Source of the DNA: Luteitalea sp. TBR-22
Lineage (GTDB): Bacteria; Acidobacteriota; Vicinamibacteria; Vicinamibacterales; Vicinamibacteraceae
NCBI RefSeq assembly: GCF_016865485.1
Contig: NZ_AP024452.1
Span: 2,502,501-2,566,500 of the forward strand
Length of the DNA: 64,000 nucleotides
Reading direction: 5' to 3'
Below the pieces are notes generated by a model, which searched no databases, was not told the origin of the DNA, and worked only from the letters and a program-made list of their open reading frames with translations. Below are positions 7,691 to 15,854 of the stretch, piece after piece. Positions within the stretch are counted from its first letter, which is position 1. Every line of letters starts with the position of its first letter. The position numbers and the translations under genes were made by a program.

Positions 7691-8578
7691 TCAGCGCGAC
7701 GCGGCGGGCGCGTCGCTGCCGAGAGACGTCGCCAGGAACGTCCGGATGGCGGCGAGGTAGCGCGCCGCGTCTGCGCGGTTGGGGTGCACGTGGCCCCCCG
7801 TCAGGGTGACCAGCGTCTTCGGCTCACGAGCCAGCGTGAGCAGGCGTTGGCCGTGCGCGTACGGGACGATGGTGTCGTCGGCCGCATGCAGGAGCAGCAG
7901 CGGGCTGCCGATCGCGCCGATGCGATCGCGCGAGGCGAACCGCGTGCGGATCATCAGCCGGATCGGCAGCCACGGGTACAGTTCCGCGGCGCGATCGTCG
8001 ACGCCGGTGAACGCGCCCTCGAGGATGACCGCGCGCTCGTCCACCTCGCTGGCCAGCGCCGTGGCCAGGCCCGATCCCAGCGACCAGCCGTAGATCACGA
8101 TGCGCGTCGGCGCGACGCCCTGCGATCGCAGCCACGCGTAGGCGTCGCGTGCCGCCGCGACGAGTCCCTGCTCCGACGGGACCCCGGGGAGCCCGCCGTA
8201 GCCGGGGTACTCGGGAGCCACGACCTGCAGCCCGAGATCGCGGAGGTGCTGGTACCGCTCGACGTTGACCGAGGCACCGACGGTGGCGCCGTTCCCGTGC
8301 AGGTAGACGGCCCACGGCGCCTGCGGTGTCGCCGGCTGGCGCAGCACCCACAGCCGACCCCTCGCGCCGTCCGGCAGGCTGCGAGGCAGTTGCTCGAGGC
8401 CCGCGGCGAGAGCGGGCGGGACGGCCGGCGTCGTCTGCGGCGGCACGAAGACCAGCGAGACCTCGTTGGCCATCAGGTACGCAATCGCCGTGGGGTAGGC
8501 CAGGACCACGGCCGCCAGGGCGCCGCGCAGGCTCCAGCGCAGGAAGCGCCGTGCGGCGGTGTCGTCAGCGCGAGACAC
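7691..8578 (-). CDS. Alpha/beta hydrolase, membrane-anchored
   Basis: The 295-residue protein starts with an N-terminal hydrophobic segment (LRGALAAVVLAYPTAIAYLM) and continues with a serine hydrolase fold. It has an oxyanion region YLHGNGATVG, nucleophile elbow GWSLGSG, acid HAADDTIVP and catalytic histidine in GGHVHPN. The pattern is that of the BEM46/ABHD13-like group, usually esterases or lipases of unknown substrate on the periplasmic face. The GTG at 8578 overlaps the 3' end of the PEGA gene by 14 bases and is the first start that includes the membrane anchor. It is co-directional with, and probably coupled to, the PEGA gene. Confidence 0.88.
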   Translation of the reverse strand: MSRADDTAARRFLRWSLRGALAAVVLAYPTAIAYLMANEVSLVFVPPQTTPAVPPALAAGLEQLPRSLPDGARGRLWVLRQPATPQAPWAVYLHGNGATVGASVNVERYQHLRDLGLQVVAPEYPGYGGLPGVPSEQGLVAAARDAYAWLRSQGVAPTRIVIYGWSLGSGLATALASEVDERAVILEGAFTGVDDRAAELYPWLPIRLMIRTRFASRDRIGAIGSPLLLLHAADDTIVPYAHGQRLLTLAREPKTLVTLTGGHVHPNRADAARYLAAIRTFLATSLGSDAPAASR

Positions 8579-9515
8579 GCAGCGTCGTGACCTGGCCGGC
8601 GCGGACGTCCACCTGCCGGGCGCTGCCTCCGACGAGCACGTCGTGACGTCCCGGCTTGATCTGTCCGAGCGTGATGGGCGTGACGCCGCGCGGGCGGCCG
8701 CCCATCGTGACGGGCAAGCCGGGCGGCGTGCTCTCGATGGCGACGGCACCGGTCGTCTCGGACACCGCGTCGGCCCCGCCGGCGGCAGCGACCGAGCCCG
8801 GCGCCGGCGAGGCGAGCGTCCCGTCGGCTGCGGTCGCCTGCCCCTGCGGCCCCGCCTGGGCGGCGGACGCCGGAGAGGTGAGTGGCAGAAGGACGACCGT
8901 GCGCCCACGGCTGATGGCCACCCGCTCGGCGCGCACGGCCGAGCCTCCATCCTGGACCTCGACCTGATACACACCCGGGGCGAGGTCCTGCTCGACCGGG
9001 GCACGGCCCACCGGCTGGCCGTCGATCCGCACCTCGGCGCCGTCGGGGCCATCGACGCGAAGGTGCCCCTCGGTCACGACGGGCTGGGCCGAGTGGAGAT
9101 ACCAGATGTAGCCGGCTTCGGCCAGCGCCAGCACGGCCAGGAGCGCGGCGACGACGCCGATCCACGGGGAGCGCTCGGGCACCTCGACAGGCGACGTCCG
9201 CAGGCGCAACTCACTCCAATCCGGCCGCGAGAAGGACTGCGCGGGTGCGGCAGGCGTTGCCGAGGCCGGCGCCGCGACGGACGCGCCCTGGGCTCCCTGC
9301 CCCTCGTCGTTGTGGACATCCACCACGTCGTAGTGGTCGAGCTCGCGGTCAGGTGGGGGCCACGTGACGCTGAGGGGCGGGCCGGTCGGGGACGCGGCCC
9401 GCTCGGCCCGGAGTGCGTGCGTTCTCTTGAGGAGCGCCTCCAGGCGCGCGCTGATTTCTTCCGGGGTAGGTCCCCCGGAGGGCGCGCCGGCCGGGCGTTC
9501 TGGTTCAGTCACCAT
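8565..9515 (-). CDS. PEGA domain membrane protein
   Basis: In this 316-residue protein a cytosolic N-terminal part begins with a short helical segment (EEISARLEALLKRTHALRAE). A single membrane span lies near residues 140-165 (WIGVVAALLAVLALAEAGYIW). Two PEGA-type beta repeats then lie outside: GHLRVDGPDGAEVRIDGQPVG near 173 and GAVAIESTPPGLPVTMGGRP near 265. They are joined by an Ala/Gly/Pro linker. PEGA repeats are common in surface and kinase-linked proteins and are thought to bind wall or surface carbohydrate. No enzymatic domain is seen. It is the first gene of a two-gene operon with the hydrolase. Confidence 0.85.
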   Translation of the reverse strand: MVTEPERPAGAPSGGPTPEEISARLEALLKRTHALRAERAASPTGPPLSVTWPPPDRELDHYDVVDVHNDEGQGAQGASVAAPASATPAAPAQSFSRPDWSELRLRTSPVEVPERSPWIGVVAALLAVLALAEAGYIWYLHSAQPVVTEGHLRVDGPDGAEVRIDGQPVGRAPVEQDLAPGVYQVEVQDGGSAVRAERVAISRGRTVVLLPLTSPASAAQAGPQGQATAADGTLASPAPGSVAAAGGADAVSETTGAVAIESTPPGLPVTMGGRPRGVTPITLGQIKPGRHDVLVGGSARQVDVRAGQVTTLRVSR

Positions 9516-9648
9516 CGGTTTGTATCCTACGGACTACGCAGCGTCAACCGAAGGCGGCGGTCACGGCTCGGCGGCCGCCCCCGAGTGTCCGCTTCACCAG
9601 ACGGCAAGGCGGCTCGACAGTGGCAGTCCGATTGCAGAGTCGCCGGGC

Positions 9649-10482
9649 ATGCCTACCATCCTCTCCCGTGTCGCGCGGTCGACGACGGCGATCACCCTGG
9701 CGGTGGCCATGGGATCGGGGAGCGTCGCCGCGGTCGCGCTGTTGTCGGTGCAGGACGAAATCCAGATGGGACGCGAGGCGCAGGCCGAACTGCTCCGTGA
9801 GGTGCCGGTGGTGCGGGATCATGGCGTGCGCCAGTACGTCGACGGCCTCGGCCGAGAACTGGCCGGTTACGCGTCGGGCGCCGACTACCCGTACAGCTTC
9901 ACGACGGCCGATTATCGCGACCTGAACGCCTTCGCCCTGCCGGGCGGGCCGATCTGGATCAACCGCGGGGTGCTCGACGCGGCCGAGAACGAGGCGCAGG
10001 TCGCCGGTGTCCTCGCCCACGAAATCGCGCATGTGTCGCAGCGTCACTCGGCCAGGCACATGACCAAGAGCCTGGTCACGACGGGGATCCTGTGGGCGAT
10101 CGCCGCGGCCATCGACGGCAGGGACGATGACTGGCGCGCGCAGGCGGTCAACCTCGCGGCCATGGTCACCGCGAGCAGCGTGCTGCTCAAGTTCTCCCGC
10201 AACGACGAGAAGCAGGCCGACCGCGAAGGCGTGCGGATCCTGGAACAGGCCGGATACGATCCGCGCGGCTTGCTCGAGTTCATGCAGATGCTCGACGCGC
10301 AGCAGGGGCGCTCGCCCAACGCGGTCGCGCGCTTCTTCTCGACCCATCCCGATCCGAAGAGCCGTGTGCGCGACCTCGGCCTCCTCATCGCCGATGCCGA
10401 GCCGGGCCGTCGCGACAGTGCGGAGTTCTCCGCGCTCAAGCAGCGCCTCTCGAGACTCGGGCCCGCGCAGCCGATGCCCTGA
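9649..10482 (+). CDS. M48 family zinc metalloprotease, first tandem copy
   Basis: This 277-residue exported protease has a signal/anchor segment (ITLAVAMGSGSVAAVALLS). It carries the HExxH motif AHEIAHVSQRH (H124, E125, H128) and the downstream zinc ligand in EKQADREG (E187). The segment YSFTTADYRDLNAFALPGG is typical of BepA/LoiP-like M48C periplasmic proteases, which act in outer-membrane protein quality control. The length suits a protease domain without the TPR tail of BepA. The ATG at 9649 is chosen as the last start before the hydrophobic segment. It is followed by a heptamer array and a close paralogue. Confidence 0.92.
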   Translation: MPTILSRVARSTTAITLAVAMGSGSVAAVALLSVQDEIQMGREAQAELLREVPVVRDHGVRQYVDGLGRELAGYASGADYPYSFTTADYRDLNAFALPGGPIWINRGVLDAAENEAQVAGVLAHEIAHVSQRHSARHMTKSLVTTGILWAIAAAIDGRDDDWRAQAVNLAAMVTASSVLLKFSRNDEKQADREGVRILEQAGYDPRGLLEFMQMLDAQQGRSPNAVARFFSTHPDPKSRVRDLGLLIADAEPGRRDSAEFSALKQRLSRLGPAQPMP

Positions 10483-10484
10483 AG

Positions 10485-10545
10485 AGCCTCGAGCCGGGAC
10501 CTGTCGGGGATCGAGTCGACTCCCGACTCCCGACTCCCGGCTCGT
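10485..10545. repeat. Heptanucleotide array behind an M48 gene
   Basis: Units GAGCCTC and GAGCCGG start three bases after the stop codon. Three perfect GACTCCC units (10518-10538) and a variant GGCTCGT follow. Left and right parts are partly complementary (GAGCC.../...GGCTC), so a hairpin is possible. The array fills the 103-base gap between the two tandem metalloprotease genes. Confidence 0.65.
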
Positions 10546-10585
10546 CGAGCTGGCCCATGGCAGCCGCTTTGCACCGGCTGGCGGC

Positions 10586-11416
10586 ATGTCACGACCCTGT
10601 GCATTCGCTCGACGAACAGGCTCCCTGCTCCTGGCGCTCTCGTTGACATCGGCCGGTGTGGCGGCGTTCCAGCTGATCTCGGTGCGCGACGAGGTGCAGC
10701 TGGGCCGGCAGGCCCAGGAGGAGTTGCGGCGTCAGACGCCCGAGGTCTCCGACCCCCGAGTCCGCGCCTACGTGGCCGATCTGGGCGCGCGGCTGGCGTC
10801 ACACGCGTCAGGAGAAGCCTACCCGTACAGCTTTTCGGTGGCCGACTACCGTGAACTGAATGCCTTCGCCCTGCCCGGCGGCCCCGTGTGGGTGCATCGC
10901 GGCGTCCTCGAGGCGGCCGACGCCGAAGCGCAGCTGGCCGGCGTCCTGGCGCACGAGATCGCGCACATCTCGGAGCGGCACGCGGCGCAGCAGATCACCA
11001 AGGGGACCGTCGCCAACGGGTTGCTCGGGTTGCTCGGCGCCATCGTCGGCGACCGCGGGGCCGGCGCCGCGGCAGCGCAGGTGGCGGCCGGCGTCACGGC
11101 CAACTCCTTCATGCTGAAGTTCTCGAGAGACGACGAGCGCGAGGCCGATCGCGAGGGGGTCGGCCTGCTGCAGCGAGCTGGCTACGATCCGCGCGGGTTG
11201 CTCGAGTTCATGCAGGTGCTGGCGCGGCAGGAGGGACGGTCGCCGGGGTCGGTGGCGCAGTTCCTGTCGACGCATCCGGCGCCGGCCAGCCGGGTGCGCG
11301 AGCTGAGCCAGTTGGTGGCCCGGGCGCCGGCCGGCCGTCGGACGAGCGCGGCGTTCACCGATGCCCGTCGTCGACTGGCGAGCCTGCCGGCCGCCCGGCC
11401 GATGCCACGCCGATGA
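10586..11416 (+). CDS. M48 family zinc metalloprotease, second tandem copy
   Basis: The product is 276 residues and closely similar to the preceding gene along its whole length (for example YPYSFSVADYRELNAFALPGG and YDPRGLLEFMQVL). It has its own signal segment (LLLALSLTSAGVAAFQLIS), HExxH at 123-127 (AHEIAHISERH) and EREADREG as the second zinc motif. Differences cluster in the loop after HExxH and in the C-terminus. The pair is a tandem duplication with both active sites intact, so the copies may differ in substrate or expression. The start ATG at 10586 precedes the signal peptide. The gene converges on the symporter gene. Confidence 0.92.
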   Translation: MSRPCAFARRTGSLLLALSLTSAGVAAFQLISVRDEVQLGRQAQEELRRQTPEVSDPRVRAYVADLGARLASHASGEAYPYSFSVADYRELNAFALPGGPVWVHRGVLEAADAEAQLAGVLAHEIAHISERHAAQQITKGTVANGLLGLLGAIVGDRGAGAAAAQVAAGVTANSFMLKFSRDDEREADREGVGLLQRAGYDPRGLLEFMQVLARQEGRSPGSVAQFLSTHPAPASRVRELSQLVARAPAGRRTSAAFTDARRRLASLPAARPMPRR

Positions 11417-11454
11417 GACCGGAATCGCAGGACCCTGCCGCCGACCGTCGGACC

Positions 11455-12681
11455 TTACCGGTAGATGTTGAGGAAGGTCGTGATCACGACGTTGTTGACC
11501 ACGTCGATGAAGAAGGCCCCGACCATCGGCACCACGAGGAAGGCCCGGGGGGCGGGGCCGTACCGCTCCGAGAGGGCCTCCATGTTGGCCATCGCATTGG
11601 CGGTGGTGCCGAGCATGAACCCGATGAAGCCACTCGACATGACGGCCGCGTCGTAATCGCGTCCCATGAGTCGGAAGATGAGCGGCGGCGCGACCAGCGC
11701 CACGAAGACGACCTGCACGACCAGCAGCAGGGCGAGAGGCAGGGCCAGGCCGGCGAGCTGCCACAGCTTGAGCGTCATCAGCGCGATGGCGATGAAGAAC
11801 GCCAGGGCGACCGTGCCGAGGTCGTCGATGATGGCCTGCGAGATGCCGAACCAGCCGGTGAACTCGTCGAGGTTCCTGAGCACGATGGCCGCGAGCATCG
11901 CGCCGATGTAGCGGGGCAGGATGACGCCCATCGCGGTGAGCCAGTCGCTGATGCCGGCGCCGACCCACATGGCGAAGAGCAGCAGCGCGGTGGCCTTCAA
12001 CAGGGCGTAGGCTTCGCGGTCCTCGCTGCCGGGAGCCTCGGCCGATCCGGGCAGCGCCGACTCCACCACATGGTGGGCGACGAGGTCCTCGTGTCCGCCG
12101 CCGGGGCGCAGGCCCCGGTGGAGCCGGTGCTCGATGAGCCACGTGCCGACCGGGCCGCCGAGCAGGCCGCCGGTGACGATGCCCGCCATGGCGGCCGCCA
12201 CGGCGATGGTCTCGGCGCCGGCGACGCCGGCCTGCTCGAAGAGGGGCGCGAAGGCGAGGCCGGTGGCGGGGCCGCCGGCCAGAGTGACCGAACCGGCGAG
12301 CACGCCGAACAGTGGCGGCTGACCGAGCAGGCGCGCCGCGACCACGCCGAGCACGTTCTGCAGGACGGTGAAGACCGTGGAGGCGGCGAGGAACCACAGC
12401 ACGAGCGGACCGCCGCGCTTGAGGAGGCCGACGCTGGCGCCGAAGCCGACGCTGGTGAAGAACGCGATCATGAGGGGATCGCGCAGGGTGGTGTCGAACG
12501 TGAACGGCACGTGGCCGCGCGCGTAGCCGACGGTCATCGCGATCGAGACCAGCAGGCCGCCGATGACCGGCGCCGGGATGTTCAGTCGCGCCAGCCACCC
12601 GAGGCGACGCCGGATCGCGTAGCCGGCAAACAGCACGACGCCGGCGAAGGCCAGCGTATGGATGGCGTTGATCGCGAACAC
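11455..12681 (-). CDS. gltS: GltS-type sodium/glutamate symporter
   Basis: The 408-residue inner-membrane carrier has ten or more hydrophobic segments. It has the glycine-rich reentrant motifs of the GltS family: GSVTLAGGPATGLAFAPLF in the first half and SSGFIGFMLGTTANAMANM in the second, matching the inverted-repeat design. The C-terminus VGAFFIDVVNNVVITTFLN is also typical. Length agrees with E. coli GltS (about 400). It is expected to import glutamate or a similar acid with sodium. The start is the GTG at 12681, giving VFAINAIHTLAFAG; a longer frame upstream has no similarity. It is divergent from the cardiolipin synthase gene with little or no intergenic space. Confidence 0.9.
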   Translation of the reverse strand: MFAINAIHTLAFAGVVLFAGYAIRRRLGWLARLNIPAPVIGGLLVSIAMTVGYARGHVPFTFDTTLRDPLMIAFFTSVGFGASVGLLKRGGPLVLWFLAASTVFTVLQNVLGVVAARLLGQPPLFGVLAGSVTLAGGPATGLAFAPLFEQAGVAGAETIAVAAAMAGIVTGGLLGGPVGTWLIEHRLHRGLRPGGGHEDLVAHHVVESALPGSAEAPGSEDREAYALLKATALLLFAMWVGAGISDWLTAMGVILPRYIGAMLAAIVLRNLDEFTGWFGISQAIIDDLGTVALAFFIAIALMTLKLWQLAGLALPLALLLVVQVVFVALVAPPLIFRLMGRDYDAAVMSSGFIGFMLGTTANAMANMEALSERYGPAPRAFLVVPMVGAFFIDVVNNVVITTFLNIYR

Positions 12682-12714
12682 GCCGCGATGATACACAAGG
12701 CCGTCCCGGCCTCC

Positions 12715-14172
12715 ATGGCTTCCCCCCGGCGCGGTCCCTCGTCGCGGCCCAGGGCGCACCTGGACGCCTTGCGTCAGCGCCCGGTTCCGCGTCGCTGGCG
12801 CACCCTGCAGGAGCAGCGCCGGCCGCGCGGCGCCCCGTGGCTCAGCACGCGCATCCGCCGGGTGATCTGGCTCTGGCAGCCATGGGCCCTGCTGACCGGC
12901 TGGTTCCTGATCCAGGATCGCTGGTACTGGTCGGCCGGAATGCTGGCGCTCGCCTTCGTGACGTTCGTGCTGCGGCCGGCCGAGCGGCCGCCGCGCCTCG
13001 GCCTCGAGCACACCGACCCGGCGGGGTCGCGCGGCTTCCTCGACACGATGATCGGGGTGACGGGCGTCGACTTCGTGCCGGGCAACCGGATCGACATCCT
13101 CAACAACGGCGACGCGTTCTACCCGGCGATGCTGGCGGCACTGCGACAGGCGCGGCGGTCGATCTGCATCGAGCAGTACATCTTCTGGGCGGGCGAGACG
13201 GCCGAGGCGTTCTGCGCGGTGCTGGCCGAGCGGGCCCGCGCCGGCGTGCAGGTCAAGCTGCTGCTCGATGCCGTGGGATCAGCGACGCTCGGCGAGCGCG
13301 CGTACGCCACGCTGTCGGAGGCCGGCTGCCAGATCGCCTGGTACACGCCGATCCGGTGGTACACCGTCGGGCGGTTCAACAACCGGACGCACCGCAAGAC
13401 GGTGGTGGTCGACGGCCGCGTCGGGTTCACCGGCGGGGCGGGCATCGCCGATCACTGGCGCGGCACGGCGCAGCCGCCCGACGAGTGGCGCGACATGATG
13501 TTCCGCCTGGAGGGGCCAGCCGTCGGGCCGCTGCTGTCGGGGTTCGCGCAGAACTGGCTGCGCACGACGGGCGAGATCGTGCAGGGCGAGGCGTTCTTCC
13601 CGCCGCGGCGAGAGGCCGGGCCGCTCGAGGTGCAGGTGATCCACTCGTCGCCGGATGCCGGCGCGTCATCGGCGCGGCTGATGTACTACCTGGCCATCGT
13701 CTCGGCGCGACGCCGCATCGACATCGTCAATCCCTACTTCGTGCCCGACGAGACCGCGATCGACACGCTGGTGGAGGCGGTCGCGCGGGGCGTGCAGGTG
13801 CGGGTCCTCATGACCGGACGCCGCACCGACAACTGGCTGGCCCGTCAGAACAGCCGCCGGCTCTACGGCGTCCTGCTGGACGGCGGCGTGCGTCTGTACG
13901 AGTATCACCACTCGATGCTGCACCAGAAGGTCATGCTCGTGGACGGCTGCTGGTGTACCGTGGGCACCAGCAACTTCGACAACCGGTCCTTCGCCCACAA
14001 CGAGGAGACGAGCGTGTGCGTGTGCGACACGGGCTTCGTGGCCGCGATGACCGACCTGTTCGAGGAGGATCTGGCGGCCAGCCAGCCGGTGGCGCGCGAG
14101 GACTGGCAACGCCGCAGCGTGCTGACGCGCGGCCAGGAACTGCTGGCATCGTTGCTCAAGGAGCAGGTGTGA
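12715..14172 (+). CDS. Cardiolipin synthase (phospholipase D family)
   Basis: This membrane enzyme joins two phosphatidylglycerols (or PG with another lipid) to cardiolipin. The product is 485 residues. A basic N-terminus is followed by two transmembrane segments (VIWLWQPWALLTGWFLI, WSAGMLALAFVTFVL). Two phospholipase D half-sites follow: HRKTVVVDGRVGFTGG and HQKVMLVDGCWCTVGTSNFDNRS, both complete HxK(x4)D motifs. The start is uncertain. ATG 12688 adds nine residues but leaves only six bases to the divergent gltS start, so 12715 is preferred. The next gene overlaps its stop (GTGTGA), so three genes appear to form one operon. Confidence 0.93.
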   Translation: MASPRRGPSSRPRAHLDALRQRPVPRRWRTLQEQRRPRGAPWLSTRIRRVIWLWQPWALLTGWFLIQDRWYWSAGMLALAFVTFVLRPAERPPRLGLEHTDPAGSRGFLDTMIGVTGVDFVPGNRIDILNNGDAFYPAMLAALRQARRSICIEQYIFWAGETAEAFCAVLAERARAGVQVKLLLDAVGSATLGERAYATLSEAGCQIAWYTPIRWYTVGRFNNRTHRKTVVVDGRVGFTGGAGIADHWRGTAQPPDEWRDMMFRLEGPAVGPLLSGFAQNWLRTTGEIVQGEAFFPPRREAGPLEVQVIHSSPDAGASSARLMYYLAIVSARRRIDIVNPYFVPDETAIDTLVEAVARGVQVRVLMTGRRTDNWLARQNSRRLYGVLLDGGVRLYEYHHSMLHQKVMLVDGCWCTVGTSNFDNRSFAHNEETSVCVCDTGFVAAMTDLFEEDLAASQPVAREDWQRRSVLTRGQELLASLLKEQV

Positions 14173-14927
14173 GTCGTCCGGCACAGCTGTCGTTCCCCTG
14201 GCGCGAGTGCGCCGAACGCGACGAGGCGGCGCCGATGCTGGCCGTGGCGCCTTCGCCGGCGATGCCTTCGCCGGCGCTCACCTTCGTGCGCAACGGCCGC
14301 GCGCGCCGCTACATCCTCCGGGTGCTGCCCGACGCGACGGTGCGCGTGACGATCCCGCGTTACGGATCGCGGCGCGAGGCCGAGGCCTTCGTCAGGACCC
14401 GCACGCGCTGGATCGACGAGCGGCGGCAGGAGATTGCCGGGCGGCGGCACGACCTGCGGTGGCGTCAGGGCCAGCGCATCTGGTGGCGCGGCCTGCCGGT
14501 GATCCTGGACGTGGCGCAGGTCGACGCGACCCGCGTCGTGGTGCGCTGCGGCGACCTTGTGGCCACGGTGCCTCCGCGCGACGACTACCGGCCCGTGATC
14601 GAACCCCTCATGCGGGCCCGTGCGGCCGCCGAGTTGCCACCGCGCCTGCTGGCGTTCGCCGCGCGGCACGACCTCACGGTGTCACGAGTCACGGTGCGCA
14701 GCCAGCGTTCGCGCTGGGGGTCCTGTTCGCGCGACGGCAGCATCGCGCTCAACTGGCGGCTGCTGCAGATGCCGGCGGAGGTGTGCGACTACGTGCTGCT
14801 CCACGAGCTGATGCACCTCAGGCAACCGAATCACTCGCCCCGATTCTGGGCGGAGGTCGCCGCAGTCTGCCCCGACTACGCGACCTCGCGGGCGTGGTTG
14901 CGCGCGGAAGGCCTGGGCCTCTGCTGA
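14169..14927 (+). CDS. YgjP-like zinc metallopeptidase (M48-related, DUF45)
   Basis: The 252-residue protein has the DUF45/YgjP signature. A beta-rich N-terminal half (RRYILRVLPDATVRVTIPRYG) precedes the conserved RSQRSRWGSCS and the zinc site HELMHLRQPNHSPRFW, where HExxH and a later histidine bind metal. YgjP-type proteins are cytosolic and their substrates are mostly unknown; some sit with restriction systems, but none is here. The GTG start at 14169 overlaps the cardiolipin synthase stop, and the stop overlaps the next ATG by one base, so expression should be coupled. The first 30 residues are low-complexity (APSPAMPSPA), so a start further in is possible. Confidence 0.88.
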   Translation: MSRPAQLSFPWRECAERDEAAPMLAVAPSPAMPSPALTFVRNGRARRYILRVLPDATVRVTIPRYGSRREAEAFVRTRTRWIDERRQEIAGRRHDLRWRQGQRIWWRGLPVILDVAQVDATRVVVRCGDLVATVPPRDDYRPVIEPLMRARAAAELPPRLLAFAARHDLTVSRVTVRSQRSRWGSCSRDGSIALNWRLLQMPAEVCDYVLLHELMHLRQPNHSPRFWAEVAAVCPDYATSRAWLRAEGLGLC

Positions 14928-15835
14928 TGCCGACACGGACTGCCGACGAGGGCGCCATGGTCGACACGAGCGCGGCGCTGGCCTCGCTCTATCAGGGCCC
15001 GCTGGCCGAGTTCATCACGCGCCGGCGCGCCGTCGTCTCGCAGTTGAAGGCGAGCGGGCACAAGGACGTGGCGGCCCGACTCGCGACCGCGGCCAAGCCC
15101 TCGCGCGCCGCGCACCTGGTGAATCAGGTGTTCTGGCGCGCCCGCCCGGCGTACGACGCGCTGCTCGACGCCGGCATGGCGGCGCGTGCCGCGCAGCAGG
15201 CTCGGCTCCTCGGGGACGGCGACGCCGATCTCTCGCTCACCCTGCGCCTGCGCGACCAGGCCGTCCAGGCGGCGGTGGACGAGGCCCTGTCGATGGCCTC
15301 GAGCGAGGCGATGGGCATCGGCGAGAGCCTTGCCGGTCCGGTCCGCGCCTCGTTCGAGGCGCTGGCCGCACACGGACGGGACGGGCGACTCGCGCACGGC
15401 CAGTTGGTGGAGGAGGTGCCGTTGCCGGGACTGCAGGCCCTCGCCGGCCTGGTCCTGCCAGCAGGAGCGCCACCCCCTGCCCGGCGCTTCGAGATCGTGG
15501 CCCGCCAGGCGACGCCCGAACCCGCGGTGCCGCGCGCGCCCGACCCACAGCGGCTGGCCGCCGAGGCCCGTCTCTCCGATGCCCAGGAGCGCGAGGCTCT
15601 GGCCCGGGAACGGCGGGTGGAACTCGAGCGTGCCCTCGAGGCTGCTTCCGGCGAGTTGAACGACGCCGAGCGGGAGTTCGAGGCCGCGCGCGCGCGGCTC
15701 GCGTCGGCCACTCAGGCCGTGGAGGCCGGGCGCACGGCGCTCGACGCGGCGGCGCGAGAGGCCGAGCGCCGACAGGAGGCGCTCGCGGCGGCGGCGGCGG
15801 CCGTCGCGGCGTTCGACACCCCCTCCAACCCTTAG
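14927..15835 (+). CDS. Coiled-coil protein of unknown function
   Basis: The 302-residue protein begins SLYQGPLAEFITRRRAVVSQ, then LKASGHKDVAARLATAAKPS and a segment ending HLVNQVFWRARP. This N-terminal pattern (enzyme-like spacing of Arg/Ala, 'K-P-S-x-A-x-x-V-N-Q') recurs in an uncharacterised bacterial family common in Actinobacteria and Acidobacteria. From about residue 195 to the end the sequence is a long Ala/Glu/Arg coiled coil. No signal peptide or catalytic motif is visible. The start ATG overlaps the stop of the metallopeptidase gene (TGATG). The function is not known. Confidence 0.75.
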   Translation: MPTRTADEGAMVDTSAALASLYQGPLAEFITRRRAVVSQLKASGHKDVAARLATAAKPSRAAHLVNQVFWRARPAYDALLDAGMAARAAQQARLLGDGDADLSLTLRLRDQAVQAAVDEALSMASSEAMGIGESLAGPVRASFEALAAHGRDGRLAHGQLVEEVPLPGLQALAGLVLPAGAPPPARRFEIVARQATPEPAVPRAPDPQRLAAEARLSDAQEREALARERRVELERALEAASGELNDAEREFEAARARLASATQAVEAGRTALDAAAREAERRQEALAAAAAAVAAFDTPSNP

Positions 15836-15854
15836 GCTCGACCTTCCGCGCCCT

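Noticed and set aside
10888-14172. A 1094-codon plus-strand frame across the symporter and cardiolipin synthase region
   Set aside because: Its first half is antisense to GltS and carries low-complexity Arg/Ala/Gly/Asp sequence; only the C-terminal cardiolipin synthase part is real and it has its own start.
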